Below are positions 8,277-17,163 of a DNA stretch of 45,597 nt, one piece after another. The translations under genes were made by a program, and so were the position numbers. Below the pieces are notes generated by a model that searched no databases, was not told where the DNA came from, and worked only from the letters and a program-made list of their open reading frames with translations. Source of the DNA: an uncultured Selenomonadales bacterium (GTDB lineage: Bacteria > Bacillota > Negativicutes > Selenomonadales > Selenomonadaceae). The number at the start of each line of letters is the position of its first letter. Within the stretch, counting starts at the first letter, position 1. The stretch covers positions 1-45,597 of the forward strand of contig CALFJE010000143.1 in NCBI GenBank assembly GCA_937877545.1, in the 5' to 3' direction.

Positions 8277-9599
8277 ATGATAAAAAAATTCTTAATAATA
8301 ATCGGAGTGATACTCATGGCATTGGCGGCACCCGCAGAGGCGGCATTGGCGATTCAAGACAACAGGGCGACGGCGGATTATTGGGTCGGCAAAAATAAAT
8401 CGGGCGAGGAGGTCTTCGTGTCGACAGCGGATTTGGAAAGGCTCAACCTGCAGATACGGCAGAAAAGCTCCAATACTCTCGTCGACCTCGCGCAATATCC
8501 CGCCAAGGTTTACACGCAGTGGCTTAAAAATAAAATCACCGCCACGCTGACAATCGGGCACTTCGATAAAGACGAGGTACCCAAACTCTTCAAGAACGGC
8601 GCGGCTCTGACCGAATACAGCTACACCCACGCCAAGCAGAATACTTGCCTGGACGAGTTGCCCGCCGTCTGCGAGGTGCGCTACGCCTTGACGATTAACC
8701 GCATAAACCTTAGACTGTTGCCCGAAGACGCCGGCTGGTTCGAGGGTAAGGACGATACCAAGTACAATCAACTGCAAGCCACCGCCCTTGACCCGTGCGA
8801 GCCGCTTGCCGTCCTTATCGACAGCAAGGATAAGCAATTCGTCTTCGTCGAGTCGCGCTACTATGCTGGCTGGGTTAAGCCCTCCGATATTGCCTTCACC
8901 GATAAGGCAACGTGGCTGAAATACGCCGCGCCTCAAAATTATCTGACAATCCTGGCGAGCCGCAAGACCGTCCCTTACGGCAAGGCTTATTATCAAATGG
9001 GCGGCAAAGTTCTGCTCCGAGCCAACGAATTGCAAAAAGACGGCACTTGGGCTATCACTATGCCGACCGTCGACAAAAACGGCACGATTATGGAGCAAGC
9101 CTTCAATATCCCCAACGATAACGGCGTAGTCAAAGGTGCGCTTGCCTGCTCCGAAAATAATTTGATTCGGCAGGCGTTCAGATTTTTGGGCGAGGAATAC
9201 AGCTGGGGCGGCGAGGATAAAAGCGTCGATTGTTCCGCCTTCGTGCAGGACGTTTATCGCTCCGTCGGCATTGAGTTGCCCCGCGACGCCGATAAGCAGG
9301 AAAGGGCTATGGCGCGTTCAATCTCCTTGAAGGGCATGAGCCATGAGGAACGCCTTAACATTATCAAAAAGTCCAAGGCGGGCGCGTTGCTGTTCACGGG
9401 CGGGCACGTCATGATTTACCTCGGTACCGACGATAACGGCGAACCCTTGGCAATTCACGCGCTGAGCAGTTATTACACCTTCGACGGCGGCAAGACCGCC
9501 AAACATTACGTCCGCAAGGTGGTGGTGAGCGATTTGCACTACATGAATCGCGACAAGATTGAGATGATTGACCGCCTGACGAGCGTCGGCAATTTCTAA
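8277..9599 (+). CDS. Secreted SH3-type/NlpC-P60 cell-wall hydrolase
   Basis: This 440-residue protein has an N-terminal signal peptide (MIKKFLIIIGVILMALAAPA, cleaved near AEA-A). A central region around residues 185-215 (FVFVESRYYAGWVKPSDIAF) resembles an SH3 module. The C-terminal NlpC/P60 domain has the expected catalytic cysteine in DCSAFVQDVYR and histidines in GGHVMIYLG and AIHALSS. Such enzymes cut the gamma-glutamyl-diaminopimelate bonds of peptidoglycan in the periplasm. ATG 8277 follows AAGGAGGGAACAATC; an in-frame upstream start at 8220 overlaps proB and would bury the signal peptide. It is flanked by proB and the MATE gene in the same direction. Confidence 0.88.
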   Translation: MIKKFLIIIGVILMALAAPAEAALAIQDNRATADYWVGKNKSGEEVFVSTADLERLNLQIRQKSSNTLVDLAQYPAKVYTQWLKNKITATLTIGHFDKDEVPKLFKNGAALTEYSYTHAKQNTCLDELPAVCEVRYALTINRINLRLLPEDAGWFEGKDDTKYNQLQATALDPCEPLAVLIDSKDKQFVFVESRYYAGWVKPSDIAFTDKATWLKYAAPQNYLTILASRKTVPYGKAYYQMGGKVLLRANELQKDGTWAITMPTVDKNGTIMEQAFNIPNDNGVVKGALACSENNLIRQAFRFLGEEYSWGGEDKSVDCSAFVQDVYRSVGIELPRDADKQERAMARSISLKGMSHEERLNIIKKSKAGALLFTGGHVMIYLGTDDNGEPLAIHALSSYYTFDGGKTAKHYVRKVVVSDLHYMNRDKIEMIDRLTSVGNF

Positions 9600-9609
9600 G
9601 CAAAAGCTC

Positions 9610-11382
9610 ATGTTGAAGACCGATAAGCAGGAAAAACTAATCGCCCAACTGTTAAAAGATACGGTTATCGTCTTCGCAATGTCGGAATCGACGGTGATGC
9701 TGGGCAACCTAATCGACGGCATACTAATATCAAAATTCCTCGGCACGGACGCGATAGCGGCGTTCGGCTTGACACTTCCCTATCAAAAATTCACCGTCAT
9801 GTTGCCCATTATAATCGCGCTGGGAATGCAAGTGCTCTGCTCCAAAAGTTTGGGCGCGGGCGATTTGCGCGAAGCCAATCGAATTTTTTCCCTGGCGGCG
9901 ACCGTGACGTTCGGCTTAGGGGTTTTGATGACGGCGGGAACGTTCCTCTTCACGCAACCGATACTCGACCTGCTCGGCGTAGAGGAGGGGCTGGGCAATA
10001 TCGTGGGCATGACGGCGGATTATCTGCGAGCGTATTCGTTGAGCTTGCCGGCAATGGCGTTGGGCGCAGTCTTTATGCCGCTAATGCAACTGGATTGCGA
10101 CAGACAACGCACCGTGGTCGCCATAACGTCCCTTAGCATTTGCAACGTGATTTGCGACGCGATAAGTATCTTCGTGCTTGAGGGCGGCATGTGGGGCATA
10201 GGCATTGCCACGACAATTAGCTATTTTCTGGAGCTGGGGATTTTGTCAATGCACTTCCTCAAGCCCGAAGCGAATTTTGCTTACATGCCAAAGGAAATCA
10301 GCTTGAAGTTCCTCGGCGAAATGCTGCTGATTGGTTTACCGATAATTTTTGGGCGTGCCGCCGCGATTTTGCAAAAGGGTTTCTTCAACCGAATGGCGAT
10401 TTTCTTGGCGGGCGGCGTCGGCATGGCGGTTTATGCCGTGATTGGGAATTTTGCCTCGCTGTTGTATGTAATACCAAAATCGTTCGGCTCGGCGACGCAA
10501 ATGATCAGCGGCATTCTAATCGGCGAACAAGACCGCAATTCAATCCTGCGGCTGATTAAAATCGCGCTGAAATATTCGCTGATAATCTCCTTGGCAACGG
10601 CAGTAGCGGTATTTTGGGCGGCACCGCTAATCGCAGACGTTTACATACCCAACGACCCGACGGCTAATCAAATGTTGGTTGAGGCGATTCAGCTGTTCAT
10701 AGCGTTTTTGCCGCTCAGCATAATCGGGGAAGTTTTTCAATACTTCTATATGGCTTACGGGCGATTTAAACTCACGAGCGCGTTATTGGTAGCGAGCAAT
10801 ATCGGATTCAGTGTGCCGATAGTCTTGCTCTTGAAACCGCATTTCGGGATAGCGGCATTGTGGCTTGCTCTCCCGTTAAACGCCGCCGCGTACCTGCTTA
10901 CGATATTTTTCATAGCGTGTCGGCATTGCGGGCGGATAACGTTTCGGCTTGAAGATTATCTGCTGTTGCCCGACGACTTCGGCGCGGCTGAGGATAAACA
11001 ACTTGACATGACCGTAACATCTAAGGCGGAGGTGTTGGGCTTATCGGAGCGCACACAGACTTTTTGCGAGAGCCAAGGCATTGACACGAGGCGCAGCATG
11101 TTCGCGGGCATTTGTATCGAGGAGATGGCGGGCAATATCGTCGATTACGGCTTCGGCGACGGCAAAAAACATTTCGTCGACGTGCGCGTTATCGTTGACG
11201 GCGAGCAGGTTATAATAAGGTTACGCGACGATTGCCGCCCCTTCGACCCGAAAAAGCAAGTTGAGCTGTATAATTCCGAAGACCCGACGGCGCATATCGG
11301 CATAAGGCTTTGCAGGAAGATTGCGACCGAATTTAATTACATCAACGTTTTGAAGCTTAACAACTTAATCATAAAGATTTAA
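9610..11382 (+). CDS. MATE-family transporter fused to a histidine-kinase-type ATPase domain
   Basis: This 590-residue protein has residues 1-440 with about 12 hydrophobic segments and MATE-like features (NLIDGILISKFLGTDAIAAF; AxGxxxPL-type repeats), as in Na+- or H+-coupled multidrug/toxin exporters. The last 140 residues are soluble and resemble an RsbW/HATPase_c_2 domain: an N-box-like EEMAGNIVDYGF, then LRDDCRPFDP, then HIGIRLCRKIATEF. No histidine phosphoacceptor or receiver is present. ATP binding in the cytoplasm might gate transport or signal to a partner, but that is inference. ATG 9610 lacks a good ribosome site; coupling with the gene ending 10 bases upstream may help. It is wedged between proB and proA. 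Confidence 0.82.
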   Translation: MLKTDKQEKLIAQLLKDTVIVFAMSESTVMLGNLIDGILISKFLGTDAIAAFGLTLPYQKFTVMLPIIIALGMQVLCSKSLGAGDLREANRIFSLAATVTFGLGVLMTAGTFLFTQPILDLLGVEEGLGNIVGMTADYLRAYSLSLPAMALGAVFMPLMQLDCDRQRTVVAITSLSICNVICDAISIFVLEGGMWGIGIATTISYFLELGILSMHFLKPEANFAYMPKEISLKFLGEMLLIGLPIIFGRAAAILQKGFFNRMAIFLAGGVGMAVYAVIGNFASLLYVIPKSFGSATQMISGILIGEQDRNSILRLIKIALKYSLIISLATAVAVFWAAPLIADVYIPNDPTANQMLVEAIQLFIAFLPLSIIGEVFQYFYMAYGRFKLTSALLVASNIGFSVPIVLLLKPHFGIAALWLALPLNAAAYLLTIFFIACRHCGRITFRLEDYLLLPDDFGAAEDKQLDMTVTSKAEVLGLSERTQTFCESQGIDTRRSMFAGICIEEMAGNIVDYGFGDGKKHFVDVRVIVDGEQVIIRLRDDCRPFDPKKQVELYNSEDPTAHIGIRLCRKIATEFNYINVLKLNNLIIKI

Positions 11383-11399
11383 GGATAGGAGCGATTTGT

Positions 11400-12656
11400 A
11401 TGCTGTTCATGAAGGAGCACGTAACGAAACAGGCGCGGCGGGCTAAAGAGGCGTCGCGGGAATTGGCGTGCGTATCAATCGACGTGCGCAACGCGGCATT
11501 GCTGGCTATGGCTGACGCTTTGGAGGCTAAGCAGGATGAAATTTTGGAAGTCAACGCAAAAGAGGTCGAGGCGGCTAAGGAAAAGGGCACGCGGCGCAAC
11601 ATGATTGACCGCCTTATCTTGACGCCGCAGAGGATAGCGGGCATGGCGGAGGGCATTCGTCAAGTTGTCAAGCTCGACGACCCGACCGGCAAGATTGACT
11701 TTGACACGACGCGTCCCAACGGCTTAAAGATTCGGCGCGTGCGCGTTCCGTTCGGCGTTATCGGCATAATCTACGAGGCGCGTCCCAACGTCACGGCGGA
11801 CGCCATTGCGCTTTGTATCAAGTCGGGCAATGCGTGCGTCCTGCGCGGCGGCTCCGAGGCTATTCGCACCAATAAAAAAATCGTCGACATCATGAAGGAG
11901 GCGGCGACCAATGCCGGCTTGCCCGCCAACGTGATTGAGTTTATCGGCATAATGGACCGCGACGCCGTTGTCGTCATGTGCAGGCTCCGCAAGCTTATCG
12001 ACGTGATTATTCCTCGCGGCGGCGCAGGACTTATCGCCCGCGTGATTGAGCACAGCACCGTTCCCGTTATCGAGACCGGCACCGGCGTTTGTCACACCTT
12101 CGTTGACAAGACCGCCGACCAAGCCCTTGCGCTTAAAGTTTGCATTAACGCCAAGACTTCGCGCCCGTCGGTTTGCAACGCCATGGAGACGCTCCTTATC
12201 CACAAGGACATTGCCGCCGAATTCTTGCCCAAAATCGCGCAGGCTATGATTGACGCCAAAGTCGAACTGCGCGGCGACGAGGCTTGCAGGGCGATTATCC
12301 CCGACATGAAGGAAGCCAACGACGACGATTGGGCGACCGAATACAACGATTTGATTCTGTCCGTTAAGATTGTCGACGACGTGAACGCGGCGATTGCGCA
12401 TATCAACAAGTACAGCAGCCAGCACTCCGACGCGATTATCACGACCGACCCCGACGCGGCGGCGAAGTTTAAGCAACAAGTTGATTCGGCGGCGGTTTAC
12501 GTCAACACGTCGACGCGCTTCACCGACGGCTTTGAATTCGGCTTCGGCGCGGAAATTGGTATCAGCACGCAGAAACTTCACGCCAGAGGTCCGATGGGGC
12601 TTGAGGCTCTTACGACCATGAAATATCTCGTCGACGGTGACGGGCAGATTCGCTGA
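11400..12656 (+). CDS. proA: Gamma-glutamyl phosphate reductase
   Basis: This 418-residue protein has the normal length and full signature of ProA: RVPFGVIGIIYEARPNVT (about 115-132), LRGGSEAIRTN, DVIIPRGGAGLI, and the active-site cysteine in RPSVCNAMETLLIHK. It reduces gamma-glutamyl phosphate with NADPH to glutamate semialdehyde, the second step of proline synthesis after ProB. ATG 11400 is preceded by AGGAGCGATTTGT; ATG 11409 is a possible alternative. It overlaps the next small gene by one base (TGATG), implying coupled translation. Confidence 0.95.
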   Translation: MLFMKEHVTKQARRAKEASRELACVSIDVRNAALLAMADALEAKQDEILEVNAKEVEAAKEKGTRRNMIDRLILTPQRIAGMAEGIRQVVKLDDPTGKIDFDTTRPNGLKIRRVRVPFGVIGIIYEARPNVTADAIALCIKSGNACVLRGGSEAIRTNKKIVDIMKEAATNAGLPANVIEFIGIMDRDAVVVMCRLRKLIDVIIPRGGAGLIARVIEHSTVPVIETGTGVCHTFVDKTADQALALKVCINAKTSRPSVCNAMETLLIHKDIAAEFLPKIAQAMIDAKVELRGDEACRAIIPDMKEANDDDWATEYNDLILSVKIVDDVNAAIAHINKYSSQHSDAIITTDPDAAAKFKQQVDSAAVYVNTSTRFTDGFEFGFGAEIGISTQKLHARGPMGLEALTTMKYLVDGDGQIR

Positions 12657-12796
12657 TGGGCTATTTTCGCACGCTTAGGAATTATTTGCGCACGCCGAAG
12701 GCTCGTCACGACTTCAAAGACTACGCCCGCGCAGGTTCGCTGATTCTGTTGACGGCGTTAATCGTCGGGCTGATTGTTCGGAGGTGGGCGGCTTGA
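12656..12796 (+). CDS. Small single-span membrane protein (46 residues)
   Basis: An open frame of 46 codons starts at ATG 12656, sharing a base with the proA stop, and ends at 12796, overlapping the start of nadD by four bases (TTGA). The protein has a basic N-terminal half (MGYFRTLRNYLRTPKARHDF) followed by one hydrophobic segment (AGSLILLTALIVGLIV) and a short RRWAA tail, a typical type-II or N-in small membrane protein. The exact fit between two coupled core genes argues that it is translated, and its last codons carry the nadD ribosome site. I do not recognise the family; function unknown. Confidence 0.65.
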   Translation: MGYFRTLRNYLRTPKARHDFKDYARAGSLILLTALIVGLIVRRWAA

Positions 12797-13392
12797 AGAT
12801 TGGCATAATGGGCGGGACGTTCGACCCGATTCATCTTGGGCATTTGGCGACGGCTGAGGCTGTCCGCGAAATTTTTAAGCTCGACGAGGTGTTATTTATC
12901 CCTGCCGCCCGCCCGCCGCATAAGCTCGGCAGACGCGTAACCGACGAACGACACCGCCTTGAAATGGTGCACTTGGCGACCCGCTCCAACAAATTTTTTA
13001 AGGTTTCGGATATGGAGCTGAAACGCACGGGCTTATCCTACACGCTTGACACCATGAACGAATTGCATAGGACTTTCGGCGCGGCGACGGAGCTGTTCTT
13101 CATAATCGGCGCGGATTCTTTGGCTGACCTGTCTAAGTGGCACGCGGCGCGGGAGCTGGTCGAGAAATGCCACTTCATAGCGACGACGCGGCAGGGCGTG
13201 GACATAGATTTTTCGGCGGTGGAAGAATTCTTCGGGGCGGCGGCAAGGGAGCATATTCACCGCGTCACGACGCCGGGACTTGAAATATCCTCGACCGATT
13301 TGCGCGAACGAATTCGGTTGAGGCGTTCGATAAAATACCTCGTACCCGAAGCCGTCGAGGAATACATCTTGAGGGAGGAGCTGTACCTTTGA
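12793..13392 (+). CDS. nadD: Nicotinate-nucleotide adenylyltransferase
   Basis: About 199 residues with the nucleotidyltransferase signature GIMGGTFDPIHLGHLATAE at the N-terminus, PAARPPHK, FFIIGADSLADLSKWH, and the C-terminal ISSTDLRERIRLRRSIKYLV (ISSTxIR motif). NadD adenylates nicotinate mononucleotide in NAD synthesis. TTG 12793 is chosen because GGAGG is seven to eight bases upstream; the GTG at 12784 lies inside that ribosome site. In many related genomes nadD is directly followed by yqeK; here three glycosyltransferase genes are interposed, the first overlapping the nadD stop by four bases. Confidence 0.94.
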   Translation: MKIGIMGGTFDPIHLGHLATAEAVREIFKLDEVLFIPAARPPHKLGRRVTDERHRLEMVHLATRSNKFFKVSDMELKRTGLSYTLDTMNELHRTFGAATELFFIIGADSLADLSKWHAARELVEKCHFIATTRQGVDIDFSAVEEFFGAAAREHIHRVTTPGLEISSTDLRERIRLRRSIKYLVPEAVEEYILREELYL

Positions 13393-14588
13393 CAAATCTT
13401 GATTATCTTTACAACAAGGACGACGCCAAAGAACGTTTCGAGCGGAATTGCTTTGTCGGCAAGAAATTGGGCTTTCAAACCATAAATAACGGCATAATCA
13501 TTCCGCACATCAAGACCGACAAAACCGGCTATTGGGGCGTGAGCGGCGTTATCGACGAGCAAGGCGTGTTCAAAAAGGAAATTATCGCCATGCAAGACGT
13601 TGAAACTTCCGCATTGCTCAACGGCAACGTGAAGAAAAGCAAAGGGACGGTTATTTGTCTGGGCTTATTCGCGCCGGCTTGGGGGCACAATATCACCATC
13701 AACTTGGGGCGGCTCTGGTTTTTGAAGAATGCCCTCTATAAAAAGTACTTCAAGCGTTGCCGAATCGTCTACATGCCGTGGTATAAGACCTGGGACGAGT
13801 GCGAACACATTTACATTGACCAAATTCAGAACTTGGGGCGGCTCCTGGAGATTTTGGACATTGACCCGAATATTCTTCAACCGATTGAAGAGCCGACGCA
13901 ATTCGACCGCGTCATCTTGCCCGACAGTTCCTTTTACGAAAAAGAATACACGTTTTATTTCACCAAGGAATATAAAGATACGATTGAACGCATACGGGAC
14001 TTTGCGATTAAAAATCGGACACCGACGCCTTCCAACAAGGTTTATTATTTTTACGGCAGGCACCAAATCGGCGAGGAGTACTTGGCGGATTATTTTCAAT
14101 CCAAAGGGTATATGAGCGTCAAGCCCGAAACTTTGACGCTCGACGAACAGCTGAACCTCATGATAAATTGCGACAGCTTTGCCTCGACGCTGGGCTCTTG
14201 CGCGCACAATTCCATTTTCCTGCGCGAAGGCACCGAAGCGATTTTCATCCCCCGCGACGCCACCACCTTTAAAATCACCAAGTATCAGCAGGCGATAGAC
14301 CAAGCCCGCAACTTAAATGTGACCTATGTGGATTCGTCGTTGTCCATGTTCGGCAAAGTCCACGAGTCCTATTGCTACATTGTGAGCCGGCAGTTGAAGC
14401 GTTTTTTCGACGAGGAGTCTTTGGATTATACGGAAAAAGACTTCACGACCTTCTTTGAATACCTTAAGGATTCCATGATTAGGAAGCGCGAAATTCACCC
14501 CGAAGCAAGGCAATATTACGGAAAGGTTTTTCGCGACTTTTTTATGCAAATGTGGAACAGGCAAAGCTCAGAGTATTTCGCAATTTGA
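13389..14588 (+). CDS. GT61-like glycosyltransferase, paralogue 1
   Basis: This 399-residue protein has no signal peptide. It resembles family-61 (DUF563) glycosyltransferases: CLGLFAPAWGHNITINLGRL near residue 90, a GRHQIGEEYLADYFQSKGY segment near 225, TLTLDEQLNLM, and SFASTLGSCAHNSIFLREGT, which parallels the conserved strand-loop with HN/LF of GT61. Such enzymes add sugars in capsule, O-antigen or glycan synthesis. It starts at TTG 13389 behind GGAGG and overlaps the nadD stop by four bases, so it is translated with the nadD operon. It is the first of three tandem paralogues with nearly the same N-terminal sequence. Donor and acceptor are unknown. Family assignment is from motif pattern only. 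Confidence 0.7.
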   Translation: MTNLDYLYNKDDAKERFERNCFVGKKLGFQTINNGIIIPHIKTDKTGYWGVSGVIDEQGVFKKEIIAMQDVETSALLNGNVKKSKGTVICLGLFAPAWGHNITINLGRLWFLKNALYKKYFKRCRIVYMPWYKTWDECEHIYIDQIQNLGRLLEILDIDPNILQPIEEPTQFDRVILPDSSFYEKEYTFYFTKEYKDTIERIRDFAIKNRTPTPSNKVYYFYGRHQIGEEYLADYFQSKGYMSVKPETLTLDEQLNLMINCDSFASTLGSCAHNSIFLREGTEAIFIPRDATTFKITKYQQAIDQARNLNVTYVDSSLSMFGKVHESYCYIVSRQLKRFFDEESLDYTEKDFTTFFEYLKDSMIRKREIHPEARQYYGKVFRDFFMQMWNRQSSEYFAI

Positions 14589-14627
14589 CGGGCGTATTCA
14601 TTGTAACCGAGGAGAGGAGTTTTATCT

Positions 14628-15811
14628 TTGCCCAACCTGGATTATCTTTACAACAAGGACGACGCCGTTAAAGATTATTTCGGCAAGAATTACTTTGCGG
14701 ACAGGAAATTGGGTTTCCAAACGATACCGCACGGCATAATCATTCCGCACACCAAGACGGAGGAAACCGACTATTGGGGCATAAGCGGCGTTATCGACGA
14801 ACAAAGGCGGCTGCACAAGGGGCTCAACACCATGCAAGACGTTACTTTCACTATGTCGCCCGATACGAAAATAAAACAAAGCCCAAAGACAGTCGTTTAT
14901 CTGGGTTTGTTCGCGCCGGCTTGGGGACACGACATCACCCTGAACTTGCGACGGCTTTGGTTCCTCAACAGCGAGACTTTCAAGACAGAATTCAAGAATT
15001 GTCAGCCGGTCTATACGCCGTGGCACAAATATAAATGGTTCGGAGGGGGATTCAGTATGTTGAAGAGAAGAAAACTTTCGCACGTTTGATTGAAATTCTT
15101 GGAATAAATCCGAACGAGCTCCAACCGATTGAAGAGCCGACGCAATTTGCAAACGTCATCGTCCCCGAAGATTCGTTTTATTACAGCGGGCTTCGCGAGT
15201 TCTCTTTTACGCCGGAATATCGGGCGACGATTGACCGTATAAGAGACTTCGCGCTGAAGAACAGGACGCCTATGTCTTCCAAGAAGATTTATTATTTTTA
15301 CGGCAGACATCAAATGGGCGAGGAGCGATTGGCGGCGTATTTCAGAACGAAAGGCTACTTGAACGTTATGCCCGAAACTTTGACGCTCGACGAACAGCTC
15401 AACCTCATGATAAATTGCGACAGCTTTGCCTCGACGCTGGGCTCTTGCGCACACAATTCCCTCTTCCTGCGCGATAACGCCGAGACGATTTTTATCCCAC
15501 GCGCCGCCAATGCCTTCACGACTTATCAGCAGGCACTTAACGAGGTTCACCCGCTGAAGACGAATTATATCGATTCTTCGCTGTCGATTTTCGGCGAGCT
15601 CCACAAGTCTTACTGCTTCATATTGAGCAGGCAACTCAAGGAATTTTTCGGCGACCCGTTCGGGCGATATACTGAGGGCGACTTCGCAACCTTCCACGAA
15701 TATTTGAAGGATTCTTTGGCAAAGGGGCGCGACATCACTCCAAAAGCCAAACGGTATTATGATTCGATTTTCCCCGACTTCCTTGTTCAGCTGTGGAATC
15801 AAAAGGGCTAA
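14628..15811 (+). pseudogene. GT61-like glycosyltransferase, paralogue 2, frameshifted
   Basis: Two overlapping frames together make one protein collinear with the paralogues on either side. Frame one (14628-15089) ends soon after VYTPWHKYKWFGGG; the remainder, from IQYVEEKKTFARLIEILG to the end, continues in another frame to 15811. The switch falls at a run of five G (15045-15049); one additional G would restore the reading frame exactly. The rest of the second part is well conserved (GRHQMGEERLAAYFRTKGY, SFASTLGSCAHNSLFLRD), so the lesion is recent, a sequencing error, or a slippage-based switch. The start is TTG 14628 behind GGAGAGGAG. Confidence 0.8.
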
Positions 15812-15866
15812 GCGTTGTCGTTCGTTTGGAGCACAATTTACATAAATTAAGGAGAGGAGTTCTGTT

Positions 15867-17138
15867 GTGGCAAACCGCGACCATCTTTACCTCAAGGGCA
15901 TAGCCAAAGGTCATTTCAGTAAAAATTACTTCGTAGACGGGAAATTGGGTTTCCAAACGATACCGCACGGCATAATCATTCCACACTTGAAAATCAGCGA
16001 GGGCATAGCCGACTATTGGGGCATTTGCGGCGTTGTCGACAATCACGGCAACTTTCGCAAGGAAATCACCAATATGCAAGATGTTGAAACACTCATGTCC
16101 CTGAACGAGAAGATTAAGGCAAGCTCCGGCGAAGTTGTCAGCTTGAGGCGCAGTCCCAAGACGGTTATCTACTTGGGCTTATTCGCGCCGGCTTGGGGGC
16201 ATGACATCACGCTGAACTTGCGGCGGTTTTGGTTTTTGAATACCGAGACTTTCAAGAAGGAATTCAAGAATTGTCAGCTCGTCTATACGCCGTGGCACAA
16301 AAAGGGTTGGGGCGAGGATTATCAGACTTTGGCGCAGAAGCCGAATTTCCCGCGCATACTGGAAACGTTGGGAATAGACCCCGCCGCGCTCAAGCCGATT
16401 ATGCAGCCGACGCAATTTGCAAACGTCATCGTCCCCGAAGACTCGTTTTATTTTTTGGAGGATAAAAGCCTGCGTTTCACGGAGGAATATCGGACGACGG
16501 TCAATCAGATACGGGAATTTGCGTTGAGGAACAAGAAGCCGGTCGCGTCCAAGAAGATTTATTTTTTCTACGGCAGACATCAAAACGGCGAAGAGCGTAT
16601 GGCGTCATATTTCCGCTCCAAGGGCTACAGGATGTTTTTGCCCGAAAAATTGACTTTTGACGAACAGCTCAACCTTATGGTAAACGCGGAAAGCTTTGCC
16701 TCGACGCTCGGCTCCTGTTCGCACAATTCGCTTTTCATGCGCGAAGGCACCAAAGCAATTTTCATTCCCCGCGGACCTTTCATGTTCACCGGCTATCAGG
16801 AGTTGCTCAATCAGGTTAATTTTTTGGATGCTTATTATGTGGATTCTTCGCTGTCGATTTTCGGCGAGCTTCATGAATCCTATTGCTTCATAATCAGCAA
16901 GCAACTCAAGGATTTTTTCGGCGATAAGTTTTTCGGCTACACGAAGGGCGATTTTGAAAATTTCCTGGCTTACGTCAAAAATGCTCTGAACAGCGGCTAT
17001 AAGTTCAATGAAAAGGCTCTGCCGTATTATGCGCCGGTCTATAAGTTTTTTTTGAATCGGTTGCGGCAACAAAAGGATTTGATTAGGGCTTACGGCTTGC
17101 AAGATAAATTTCAGCCGGGGCAACTTTTGAAAGGCTGA
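15867..17138 (+). CDS. GT61-like glycosyltransferase, paralogue 3
   Basis: This 423-residue paralogue of the genes at 13389 and 14628 shares KLGFQTIPHGIIIPH near the N-terminus, YLGLFAPAWGHDITLNLRR, GRHQNGEERMASYFRSKGY and SFASTLGSCSHNSLFMREGT. It has an insert near residue 80-95 (NEKIKASSGEVVSLRRS) and a longer C-terminal tail than the others. GTG 15867 is preceded by GGAGAGGAGTTCTGTT, the same ribosome-site block found before paralogue 2, so the leader was duplicated with the gene. A role in surface glycan assembly is inferred from the family. It is the last gene before the duplicated yqeK start. Confidence 0.7.
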   Translation: MANRDHLYLKGIAKGHFSKNYFVDGKLGFQTIPHGIIIPHLKISEGIADYWGICGVVDNHGNFRKEITNMQDVETLMSLNEKIKASSGEVVSLRRSPKTVIYLGLFAPAWGHDITLNLRRFWFLNTETFKKEFKNCQLVYTPWHKKGWGEDYQTLAQKPNFPRILETLGIDPAALKPIMQPTQFANVIVPEDSFYFLEDKSLRFTEEYRTTVNQIREFALRNKKPVASKKIYFFYGRHQNGEERMASYFRSKGYRMFLPEKLTFDEQLNLMVNAESFASTLGSCSHNSLFMREGTKAIFIPRGPFMFTGYQELLNQVNFLDAYYVDSSLSIFGELHESYCFIISKQLKDFFGDKFFGYTKGDFENFLAYVKNALNSGYKFNEKALPYYAPVYKFFLNRLRQQKDLIRAYGLQDKFQPGQLLKG

Positions 17139-17163
17139 CGTTCGCGCTGCCCCCGATTCTGTC

